From assembly GCA_030042765.1 (NCBI GenBank), contig JASHZA010000398.1, positions 1 to 5,601 on the forward strand: 5,601 nt of DNA, in the 5' to 3' direction. The translations under genes were made by a program, and so were the position numbers. The first letter of the stretch is position 1; each line of letters begins with the position of its first letter. A model generated the notes under the pieces. The model ran no database searches. It was given only the letters and a program-made list of their open reading frames with translations, and had not been told where the DNA came from. This DNA is from Candidatus Binataceae bacterium. Its GTDB lineage: Bacteria; Desulfobacterota; Binatia; Binatales; Binataceae. Shown one piece after another: positions 1-5,545 of the stretch.

Positions 1-107
1 GAAAAATGGCTTTCGACCGCCAGGGCAGCGCCGCCGGTCAGCACAATCACCATCAGCAACAGCGCCAGAATTCTCCTCAAAAGGCTTGTCCTTTCGGTCG
101 CGTCCAC
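1..107 (-). CDS. N-terminus of an exported or membrane-anchored protein (partial)
   Basis: The minus strand reads into the left edge with a classic secretion signal. A basic stretch (LLRR) is followed by a hydrophobic core (ILALLLMVIVL), then TGGAALA and VESHF, where an Ala-Leu-Ala signal peptidase I site would fit. The rest of the gene lies outside the window, so no function can be given. The start is uncertain because no ATG gives the full basic N-region. In-frame candidates are GTG at 107 (used here), GTG at 140 (adds VKWRPGRRVFR, which is strongly basic) and TTG at 80 (gives the shortest normal signal peptide). None has a well-placed Shine-Dalgarno sequence. If the 140 start is right, the segment may be an uncleaved anchor rather than a signal peptide. 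It would be transcribed divergently from the MarC gene. Confidence 0.5.
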   Translation of the reverse strand, partial: MDATERTSLLRRILALLLMVIVLTGGAALAVESHF

Positions 108-140
108 CCGGAACACACGTCGCCCCGGCCTCCATTTCAC

Positions 141-434
141 TAGCGTAAATTGTGCCAAAAGGGAGAAGGGCGGATCTCCGCTTAAAACGATCCTAACGCG
201 CCTTTAGGGACAAGAATATGAGTCTTGACGCTACAGGCCGTGTGTAGCCGTTGGAGCCACTGACGATGTGCGAATCTCGGAGGTCGAACCGTCGCGATAC
301 CTTCGTGTTCTCATGTGTTTGGAATATCTGAAAAGCCCTATCGTCGCGTCGATTATGCCATCATGCGCGCCGGTGAAGGCCGATTATACCCGCATGTTCG
401 CAATCGGGGTCGGGCGCGAGGGAGTGTGTAACGC
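141..434. other. non-coding interval between divergent genes
   Basis: About 290 bases separate the left-edge exported protein from the MarC gene. It should hold promoters for both, but I find no convincing -35/-10 pair. TTGACG near 233 has no acceptable -10 element 16-18 bases downstream. A small inverted repeat (GGAGA / TCTCC) lies at about 162-179, followed by an AT-richer patch. A plus-strand frame starting with GTG at 268 runs to 483 but overlaps the MarC start and has no family features, so I do not call it a gene. Confidence 0.5.
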
Positions 435-1064
435 ATGCATGAATGGAGCGAGTATGCGCAGATCGCCATTGCGCTGTTCGTGATTGCCGATCCGATCGGT
501 ACGGTTCCGTTTTTCCTCAGCCTTACGTCAGGTCTGACTGAGGAAGAGAAGATACACACGGCCAATGTTACCTCATTAACGGTTGCGATTGTGCTGGTCC
601 TCTCGGTCTTCGCAGGCGAACCTTTGCTGCGCCTGTTCGGCATCAGGATCGCCTCGTTCCGTGTCGGCGGGGGAATCCTCCTCCTGATGATGGCGATCGG
701 GATGATGTACGCGCGCCCCGGCCGCGCTCGACCAACTGAACTGGCGGCCAGGGAACCCGGATTCGCGGCCGTGCCGCTCGGGGTTCCGCTCGTGGCAGGC
801 CCCGGCGCAATCAGCACCGTCGTCATCTATGCCGATCAGGCAAAGAGGTGGCTCGATACTCTCTTCCTTGTAGCCGTAACCCTATTCGTCGCCGCGTCGG
901 TATGGATCGCGCTGCGCCAGGCGGACCCCCTGAGCCGGCTTTTGGGAAAGACCGGCATCAACGTGATTACGAGGCTGCTGGGGCTGCTGCTCGCCGCGGT
1001 TGCCGTTCAGTTCATCGCCGGCGGATTGAGCCAATTGCTCCCCGGACTGGCCGGGCATAGCTGA
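435..1064 (+). CDS. MarC / UPF0056 family integral membrane protein
   Basis: The 209-residue product matches the MarC family (E. coli MarC, YchE, YhgN) in length and motifs. Helix 1 carries DPIGTVPFFLSL (residues 19-30). FGIRIASFRVGGGILLLMMA follows at 68-87. The family's second half repeats the theme with VPLVAGPGAISTVV (117-130) and GINVITRLLGLLLAAVAVQFI (174-194). Six membrane segments are visible, near 6-29, 43-65, 72-92, 112-134, 141-160 and 180-200. The family sits in the inner membrane. Its transported substrate is not established, and the old link to multiple antibiotic resistance rests on gene position rather than shown function. The ATG at 435 is preceded by a GAGGGAG Shine-Dalgarno about 10 bases upstream. 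It converges with the oxidase operon, 86 bases away. I see no other member of its pathway here. The family call is secure; the function is open. Confidence 0.93.
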   Translation: MHEWSEYAQIAIALFVIADPIGTVPFFLSLTSGLTEEEKIHTANVTSLTVAIVLVLSVFAGEPLLRLFGIRIASFRVGGGILLLMMAIGMMYARPGRARPTELAAREPGFAAVPLGVPLVAGPGAISTVVIYADQAKRWLDTLFLVAVTLFVAASVWIALRQADPLSRLLGKTGINVITRLLGLLLAAVAVQFIAGGLSQLLPGLAGHS

Positions 1065-1069
1065 GCGCT

Positions 1070-1094
1070 GACTCGGGCGTGAGTCCCGCGGGAC
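1070..1094. terminator. possible bidirectional hairpin between convergent genes
   Basis: Two overlapping inverted repeats lie just after the MarC stop: GACTC (1070-1074) with GAGTC (1081-1085), and the perfect 12-base palindrome GTCCCGCGGGAC (1083-1094). They share bases 1083-1085, so only one can form at a time. Neither is followed by a T-run on either strand, so this is not a standard intrinsic terminator. The location between two converging transcription units is the main reason to suspect a role in ending transcription. Confidence 0.3.
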
Positions 1095-1150
1095 CTCGCA
1101 AATTGCACGTCCTCTCCACTCTCATACGGCCTCTCCGCCACTGCCAGCCC

Positions 1151-2818
1151 TCAATAATTGGTGGAACCGCTGGAGTAAAGTTCTGGCGGGATATGATGGT
1201 AAATTATCGGCCCGTATATCAGTACACAAAGCACGATGGTCGCCGCCACCCAATAGCCGAAGCGGTCGAGATTGACCAGCCATCCGCTGGCTGGCGGCGG
1301 TTCGATCGTGTCCGTAAATGGAATGTCGGCTATCTCGGTCGGCTCACCGAACAGTACCGTCATCGCCAGCACGACGAAAAAGAGCACCGCGCCGATGAAC
1401 ATCAACGTGCCGCCCACGCCGGTCAGGATGCCGGCCTCCCGCCATCCCGGCGGCAGCGGATAGTCGATTAGCGAAATCGCGGTGCGCCGCGGCATTCCGG
1501 CCAGCCCGCCTGAAATCAGCCCACGCGCGAAAATCAGGACGCCGACGAAGTAGCACCACGCCTGCGCAAGCGCGATACGCTTGCCCCACAGCCTTTTCTG
1601 CTCGAGGTAGGGCACCAGCCAATAGGTTATTCCCATGTATGACAGCGCGACCGCCGAGCCCACCGTCAGATGGAAATGCCCGGGCACGAAGGCGGTGTTG
1701 TGGATATCAAGGTTGATGCTGTAGCTCGCATTTATCAGGCCCGTGATTCCCCCGAGCATGAACGCCAGCATCGCCAGAATTTGCGCGGCCACCGACGGCT
1801 CACCCCACGGCAGCGTGAAGATCCAACCGAGCAGGCCGCTCCCGCCACGCCGCCTCCCGCCGATCTCCAGCGCGTACATTACTGAAAACGCCGTTAACAG
1901 GCTCGGCAGGAACACCACGAATGTCAGCCCAGCCACGACGAACTTCAGCCCCGGGGAGATTCCCGGATCGGCGTACTGATGATGCAGGCCGATCGGGATG
2001 ATACACAGGAACATCAGGAAAACGATCCGCACCGCAGTATCGCTGAACAACGAACCGCTTACTTGCCGGGGGATCATCGCGTACCACGACACGTACACCG
2101 GCAGCAGCCAGAAATAGACGATCGGATGGCCGGTGAACCAGAACAACGTGCGGCTCAGCATCGGATCGACGCCGCTCAATATTCCGAGCGACCACGGGAG
2201 CAGCATGAGCACTACGTCCGCCGCGACCCCGACTGAGGCGATATCCCAGAAGATGAATGTGACGACGGAGATATAGGCGAGCAGCGGAATACGCTCCCCG
2301 CGATGCTCCCGGCGCCATCGGCTCAGACTCAGGAACAGGTTCGCCGAGGTCAGCCACGTGCTCACCACGATCAGCGTCAACCCCAGGTAAAACGTCCAAT
2401 GCGCCTCCAGCGGTGCGTAAAAGGTATACAGTACGCTCGCGTGGCCGCTCAGGATCGCGCCGGCAGCCAGCGCTGCTCCTGCCAGCAGCGTGACGAACGC
2501 CGCCCACAACAGACCGCCGTTGAGCGGCCGATTGAGCCCGCGGGCCGTCGTCAATGAAACGAAGCCATTGGCAAACGCAAAAGTCAGTACGATTACGTTG
2601 AATACCCCGTGGACCGTCAGGCCCTCGTAGTACGTATGTAGTCCCGGGAAGTACCGGAAAACGTCGATATCGGCGTAATTGAGCGCCTGCGCGAGCCCGT
2701 TGACAACGCCCACCGCGAGCGCGGCAAAGCCAAGATACAACATCAGGCTGATCAACCGGCGCTGATTGGCCGGCAAAGCGAACGCTCGATCGGGCTCATA
2801 CACGATCGGGGTACTCAT
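1151..2818 (-). CDS. cbaA: ba3-type (B-family) cytochrome c oxidase subunit I
   Basis: This is the catalytic subunit of a haem-copper O2 reductase: it reduces O2 to water in the inner membrane and pumps protons. Its 555 residues align along their length with Thermus thermophilus ba3 subunit I (about 562 residues) as I recall it. Metal sites are all visible: His70 in LTVHGVFN (haem b); His231 and Tyr235 in GHPIVYFWLLP (CuB ligand and crosslinked Tyr); His279-His280 in GLHHQYADPG (CuB); His381 and His383 in VPGHFHL (haem a3 and haem b). The single B-family K-channel is intact: Tyr242, Tyr246, Ser259, Ser306 and Thr309. About 13 membrane helices are expected, and an extra C-terminal helix lies near 520-540. 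The start ATG overlaps the subunit II stop as ATGA and has an AGGTGA Shine-Dalgarno (2826-2831) 7 bases upstream. It is the last gene of the operon. Electron donors and oxidase assembly genes are not in the window. Confidence 0.97.
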   Translation of the reverse strand: MSTPIVYEPDRAFALPANQRRLISLMLYLGFAALAVGVVNGLAQALNYADIDVFRYFPGLHTYYEGLTVHGVFNVIVLTFAFANGFVSLTTARGLNRPLNGGLLWAAFVTLLAGAALAAGAILSGHASVLYTFYAPLEAHWTFYLGLTLIVVSTWLTSANLFLSLSRWRREHRGERIPLLAYISVVTFIFWDIASVGVAADVVLMLLPWSLGILSGVDPMLSRTLFWFTGHPIVYFWLLPVYVSWYAMIPRQVSGSLFSDTAVRIVFLMFLCIIPIGLHHQYADPGISPGLKFVVAGLTFVVFLPSLLTAFSVMYALEIGGRRRGGSGLLGWIFTLPWGEPSVAAQILAMLAFMLGGITGLINASYSINLDIHNTAFVPGHFHLTVGSAVALSYMGITYWLVPYLEQKRLWGKRIALAQAWCYFVGVLIFARGLISGGLAGMPRRTAISLIDYPLPPGWREAGILTGVGGTLMFIGAVLFFVVLAMTVLFGEPTEIADIPFTDTIEPPPASGWLVNLDRFGYWVAATIVLCVLIYGPIIYHHIPPELYSSGSTNY

Positions 2819-3297
2819 TTGACTATCACCTCACCCCACATCGTTTGATGTTGTCGGCCGCAATATTCGTGACAAAGCAACAGGTAGTTCCCGGGGTGCC
2901 TGAAACGGTAGGTCTCAACCGTCACATATCCCGGCACCGCCATCATGTTGACGCGCGTGCCGGGGATAAAAAATCCGTGGATCACATCCGTCGACGTTAC
3001 CCGGAACGTTACTTCTGAACCGGCCGGGACTTCGATCTTGCGCGGGAAAAAGATCCATTGCATCGCCAGTACCGCTGCCTCGTATCGGCCCGGGCCGATC
3101 TCGTGAATGCCGGGATGGTTGAACGGCGGCGTGACCAGCACTGCCGTGGCCAGGGGCTGCCCGTCTTTCGGCATGATCCGCCCGCCATGACCCGGCAGAT
3201 GGATGTCCATGAAAAGCGTGATGTACGCCAGACAGCACAGCAGCAACCCGAGCACCGCCGCCGAGAACCAGAAAAAAATTCGTTCGTAACGCTCCAT
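2815..3297 (-). CDS. cbaB: ba3-type cytochrome c oxidase subunit II (CuA protein)
   Basis: This subunit takes electrons from cytochrome c and passes them through a binuclear CuA centre to haem b of subunit I. The 160-residue protein has one N-terminal helix (about residues 8-29) and a periplasmic cupredoxin domain. All CuA ligands are present: His107 in DVIHGFF, then Cys142, Glu144 (main-chain carbonyl), Cys146, His150 and Met153 in CHEYCGRQHQTM. Glu5 in RYERIFF sits where Thermus ba3 has Glu15, the proposed entrance of the K proton channel. The single helix and short length are typical of B-family enzymes, unlike the two-helix A-family subunit II. An upstream in-frame ATG at 3348 would add 17 residues, but these overlap the subunit IIa gene. 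The GGGGAG Shine-Dalgarno at 3306-3311 is placed 8 bases before 3297, which decides the start. Confidence 0.96.
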   Translation of the reverse strand: MERYERIFFWFSAAVLGLLLCCLAYITLFMDIHLPGHGGRIMPKDGQPLATAVLVTPPFNHPGIHEIGPGRYEAAVLAMQWIFFPRKIEVPAGSEVTFRVTSTDVIHGFFIPGTRVNMMAVPGYVTVETYRFRHPGNYLLLCHEYCGRQHQTMWGEVIVK

Positions 3298-3301
3298 CGC
3301 G

Positions 3302-3433
3302 CTATCTCCCCACCAATGCCCAGAACATCGCGCCCCACATCCCCGCAATCACTGCGATATACACCGTCATCACGAAGAGCGTGCCCACCGGCGGCGGCAC
3401 TGTTTCAGGCTCTCTCTCTTCTCTTTCGGCCAT
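3302..3433 (-). CDS. cbaD: cytochrome c oxidase subunit IIa (small single-helix subunit)
   Basis: This 43-residue protein lies directly before subunit II, its stop codon 4 bases from the subunit II ATG. After a charged N-terminus (MAEREEREPETVPP) it reads PVGTLFVMTVYIAVIAGMW and then GAMFWALVGR. This is the pattern of the subunit IIa family (COX2A; Thermus CbaD, about 34 residues): Pro-x-Gly-Thr-Leu, one membrane helix (about 17-38) with a Trp near its middle, and a C-terminal Leu-x-x-Arg. In the Thermus structure this helix packs against subunits I and II, in a place comparable to part of the two-helix subunit II of A-family oxidases. An ATG also occurs at 3442 in frame, but it abuts the AGGAGG motif and could not use it; 3433 lies 9 bases from it. 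The gene is easily missed because of its size. Family membership rests on motif and gene order, not on a search. Confidence 0.85.
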   Translation of the reverse strand: MAEREEREPETVPPPVGTLFVMTVYIAVIAGMWGAMFWALVGR

Positions 3434-3542
3434 CGCAACCATCCTCCTGCGCTGATCAGTCAACTACCTGGTCCGGGAACGACCTGCTTTGTGGACCGTC
3501 TGGCGCGGCGGCGCCACTGCGGTGCTCGCCATCGCTACGCAA
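3434..3542 (-). other. intra-operon spacer with a GC hairpin
   Basis: A 109-base gap separates the 74-residue membrane protein gene from subunit IIa, while the following genes are packed without gaps. It contains a GC-rich hairpin at 3501-3516 (TGGCGC, 4-base loop, GCGCCA) without a T-run. The palindrome CTGATCAG lies just upstream of the AGGAGG. It may hold an mRNA processing or stabilising site, or a second promoter for the three oxidase genes, although I see no clear -35/-10 pair. A 22-codon ATG frame inside it has no supporting features. Confidence 0.35.
3443..3448 (-). promoter_or_regulatory. Shine-Dalgarno for subunit IIa
   Basis: A perfect AGGAGG on the minus strand. It touches the in-frame ATG at 3442 with no spacer and is 9 bases from the ATG at 3433, so it favours 3433 as the real start of the subunit IIa gene. 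Confidence 0.7.
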
Positions 3543-3767
3543 TTATTCGGGCGGGATCAGGTTGCGGATGTAGCGCCCGAGAATCGCAGCCGTGATCAGG
3601 AAGATACACGCCAGACCCGCGGCCACCACCATCGGAAGCGGATGAAAAATCCCGGCGAGAACCTGGTCGAGGGTCCACCAATCGTAAAGCACAACCGGCG
3701 CGCCGATACTCAGGAAAACCGCCATCGCAAGCGCGAGCCTGCCGATCGGAATCTCCTCCTTAGCCAT
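3543..3767 (-). CDS. small two-helix membrane protein heading the oxidase operon, function unknown
   Basis: I do not recognise a family for this 74-residue protein. After MAKEEIPIGR there is a first hydrophobic segment (about 9-29), a short linker rich in aromatic and acidic residues (YDWWTLDQ, 28-35), a second segment (about 44-64) and a basic tail, RYIRNLIPPE. It has no metal-ligand cluster, Cys pair or haem motif. The start at 3767 is chosen because GGAGAA (3776-3781) sits 8 bases upstream; an in-frame ATG at 3812 would add 15 residues of non-hydrophobic, basic sequence with poorer spacing. It is the first gene before subunits IIa, II and I on the same strand, so it is likely co-transcribed with them. 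Possible roles are an accessory subunit, an assembly factor or a small electron-donor anchor. All of these are inference from position. Confidence 0.75.
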   Translation of the reverse strand: MAKEEIPIGRLALAMAVFLSIGAPVVLYDWWTLDQVLAGIFHPLPMVVAAGLACIFLITAAILGRYIRNLIPPE

Positions 3768-3824
3768 GGCGCAAGTTCTCCGAAGCTTTCCCTCCGCGCT
3801 CCACCTATGCATCGGCTCCGCCGC

Positions 3825-3834
3825 GTTTGCAAAC
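3825..3834. promoter_or_regulatory. perfect palindrome upstream of the oxidase operon, possible operator
   Basis: GTTTGCAAAC is a perfect 10-base palindrome 57 bases upstream of the first operon gene, in the leader where a promoter is expected. On the minus strand its TTGCAA half could serve as a weak -35, with CATAGG 17 bases downstream as a poor -10. It does not match an FNR/CRP (TTGAT-N4-ATCAA) site. This is a positional guess only. Confidence 0.2.
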
Positions 3835-3957
3835 TAAAAGTCCGCGCGCGCTCGACGTTATCCCCAACATTAGCCGCGTTAAACGCCATCGCCAGGCGCT
3901 CAAACGCGATCAGGCGCGCGCGATCTACGGGACACAGTGCGATGGGGTGGGCTTGGA

Positions 3958-4055
3958 TGGAGCGCGGGGTAGGGCTTGAACCTACGCAGCAGGACGGACC
4001 CCGCTCCCTGAGTGCGCTCGAAGACTCAGGCCGTTACCGGCTCCGGCACCCGCGC
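3958..4055 (-). tRNA. atypical type II tRNA with an enlarged anticodon arm
   Basis: The minus strand folds as a long-variable-arm (Ser/Leu/Tyr class) tRNA of 98 nt including an encoded CCA. The acceptor stem is a perfect 7 bp (GCGCGGG at 4055-4049 with CCCGCGC at 3968-3962). The D arm has U8, A14, G15, G18-G19, A21 and a C10-C11-G12 / C23-G24-G25 stem. The variable arm is a 6-bp stem (AGCGGG / CCTGCT, one G-U) with loop GTCCGT. The T arm is perfect (GTAGG, TTCAAGC, CCTAC). The discriminator is U73, unlike the usual G73 of Ser or A73 of Leu and Tyr. The anticodon arm is abnormal: CCTGAGT pairs with ACTCAGG, leaving the 10-base loop CTTCGAGCGC; counting only the standard 5 bp gives a 12-base loop. 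A 7-base loop is possible only with bulges: UUCGAGC (anticodon CGA, Ser) with one bulged C, or CUUCGAG (anticodon UCG) with three extra bases. Amino acid identity is therefore unassigned. It may be functional, repurposed or a decaying copy. Confidence 0.75.
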
Positions 4056-4064
4056 CCACGTCGC

Positions 4065-4092
4065 AGGGTACGCATGCGCCAACGCTTATCAA
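4065..4092 (-). promoter_or_regulatory. possible promoter for the tRNA-like gene
   Basis: On the minus strand, TTGATA (4087-4092) resembles a -35 element. TACCCT (4065-4070), 16 bases downstream, is a weak -10. It would start transcription within a few bases of the mature 5' end of the tRNA at 4055. The -10 match is poor (3 of 6), so confidence is low. Confidence 0.3.
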
Positions 4093-4273
4093 CGGATTTT
4101 TCGTTGTCTCTATGTTGCGCTTTCGTGTCCCGCCAAGCGCGCGCGAATACTCGCCGATTTGCACCTCGACTTTTTCCGCGCTCGACGTTCACCCGCCGAT
4201 AGCGCCGTCAATCCGGATCGAGTATTGATGCCATTCTGGCGATGGCGCTTGCACTCACGACGATGCCCGCGAT
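4093..4273. other. intergenic region upstream of the MFS gene
   Basis: About 180 bases lie between the putative tRNA promoter and the exporter start. Reading frames cross it, but they are Arg-rich with no domain features. The AT-rich patch at about 4092-4115 is the most promoter-like part, but I cannot fix a -35/-10 pair for the plus-strand exporter. Confidence 0.4.
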
Positions 4274-5545
4274 ATGCCGAAAGTCCCGCTGATGACGGCC
4301 GCCATCCATTCGCCCGCACCTGCGCCCAACGTCTTCGCGCACCGCGACTTCCGCCTGTATTGCGGCGCGCTCTTCATCGCCACGCTCGCGAATCAGATCC
4401 TGTCGGTCGTCGTCGCTTGGCAAGTCTACGACATCACGCGCTCTGCCCTGGCGCTGGGCTACGTCGGCCTCGTTCAATTCCTCCCGATGGCGGCGTGCGC
4501 CTTCGTCGCGGGAGATTTGGCCGACCGCGTCGATCGCCGCACGATTCTGACTGCCAGTTATTTTGTCCAGGCAGCCGGCGCCGCGCTTTTTGCGCTCGTC
4601 ACGCTGATGGGCACTGGATCGATCTGGCCCTTTTACGCGATTCTGGGGCTCTTCGGCGCCACCCGCGCCTTCGGCCAACCCGCCGGCCAGTCCTTTCTCC
4701 CTTTGCTCGTTGTCGAGGATCAATTTCCGGAAGCGGTCGCCTGGACCGCCTCCGCCCGCCAGATCGCGGTCATTGCCGGCCCTGCGCTCGGCGGTGGGAT
4801 CTACCTGCTCGGGCCCGGTATCGCCTACGGCATATGCCTCGCCGCATTTCTTGCCGTCACCGCCGCAATCACCGCGGTGGGAGCGCGCAGCCAGAGCATG
4901 GCTCTTTCGGAGAGCGGCTCGACCTTTCAACGCGTGACCGCCGGGATTCGCTACGTCCGCGGCGAAAAGTTAATTCTCGGGGCGATCTCGCTCGACCTCT
5001 TTGCGGTATTGCTCGGCGGCGCCACGGCCCTGCTTCCGATCTACGCGCGCGACATCCTGCGCATCGGCCCGGCCGGGCTCGGACTCCTGCGCAGCACCCC
5101 CGCCGCCGGAGCGGCGGCGACCGGTCTCGTCCTGGGACGCATCCCGATGCGCCGGCGGGTCGGCGACATCATGTTCGCCTGTGTCGCTCTGTTCGGTCTT
5201 GCCACCATTGTCTTCGGACTATCGCAGAACGTCGCCCTCTCGATGACTGCGCTCGCCATCCTCGGCGCGTCCGACATGGTGAGCGTCTACGTGCGCTCGA
5301 CCCTGGTCCAGCTGGCGACGCCCGATCCGATGCGCGGGCGGGTCAGCGCCGTCAATTCCATCTTCATCGGCGCCTCCAACGAATTGGGCGAATTCGAATC
5401 GGGGATCACTGCTCAATGGTTCGGCACGGTGCCGTCGGTCGTCATCGGCGGCCTCGGAACCCTGGTCGTGGTCGGCGTCTTCATGCGCCTTTTCCCGCAA
5501 CTTCGCGCGATTAACAGGCTGTCGGATATCACGCCCGGGGGCTAA
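4274..5545 (+). CDS. MFS exporter, EntS/DHA3-like
   Basis: This 423-residue protein is a major facilitator superfamily transporter of the MFS_3 type (EntS-like drug or siderophore exporters), probably a proton-driven efflux pump in the inner membrane. About 12 membrane helices are seen, starting near residue 28. The loop 2-3 signature GDLADRVDRR is at 80-89. GQPAGQSFLP (134-143) and LLRSTPAAGA (271-280) are family segments. The central loop (about 203-233) separates the two six-helix halves. The second half carries DPMRGRVSAVNSIFIGASNE (351-370), followed by LGEFESG, a hallmark of this subgroup. Length is normal and the gene appears intact. The ATG at 4274 has no clear Shine-Dalgarno, and nor does the in-frame ATG at 4292 (MTAAIH), so either could be the start. 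It is divergent from the tRNA-like gene and the oxidase operon, and no local siderophore or drug-resistance gene indicates the substrate. Confidence 0.93.
   Translation: MPKVPLMTAAIHSPAPAPNVFAHRDFRLYCGALFIATLANQILSVVVAWQVYDITRSALALGYVGLVQFLPMAACAFVAGDLADRVDRRTILTASYFVQAAGAALFALVTLMGTGSIWPFYAILGLFGATRAFGQPAGQSFLPLLVVEDQFPEAVAWTASARQIAVIAGPALGGGIYLLGPGIAYGICLAAFLAVTAAITAVGARSQSMALSESGSTFQRVTAGIRYVRGEKLILGAISLDLFAVLLGGATALLPIYARDILRIGPAGLGLLRSTPAAGAAATGLVLGRIPMRRRVGDIMFACVALFGLATIVFGLSQNVALSMTALAILGASDMVSVYVRSTLVQLATPDPMRGRVSAVNSIFIGASNELGEFESGITAQWFGTVPSVVIGGLGTLVVVGVFMRLFPQLRAINRLSDITPGG

Noticed and set aside
268..483. A GTG-started 71-codon frame before MarC
   Set aside because: It overlaps the MarC start by 49 bases and has no clear ribosome binding site and no recognisable features.
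353..826. A 157-codon minus-strand frame antisense to MarC
   Set aside because: It is explained as a shadow of the MarC frame, which has strong family motifs.
1800..2507. A 235-codon frame within the subunit I gene in another minus-strand frame
   Set aside because: It lies wholly inside the well-supported oxidase frame and shows no motifs.
3710..3889. A 59-codon minus-strand frame starting MAFNAANVGD
   Set aside because: It overlaps the start of the 74-residue membrane protein in another frame, has no ribosome binding site and turns into an Arg-rich shadow.
3958..4055. Selenocysteine tRNA or 8/4 or 9/3 allo-tRNA
   Set aside because: The acceptor and T stems are 7 and 5 bp, the D stem is not extended to 6 bp, and no UCA anticodon can be placed in the loop.
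3489..4202. A plus-strand frame giving ERGVGLEPT across 3960-3985
   Set aside because: Peptides of the type GVGxEPT are a known false product of reading a tRNA gene antisense; here it covers the tRNA-like gene and is antisense to the 74-residue gene.
4208..4930. A 240-codon minus-strand frame antisense to the MFS gene
   Set aside because: The composition (Gly, Arg, Asp, Glu rich, no hydrophobic pattern) is typical of antisense to a GC-rich transporter gene.
4012..5514. A 500-codon plus-strand frame across the MFS gene
   Set aside because: It is an Arg- and Pro-rich shadow in another frame of the exporter, with no domain features; the MFS frame has clear family motifs and helices.
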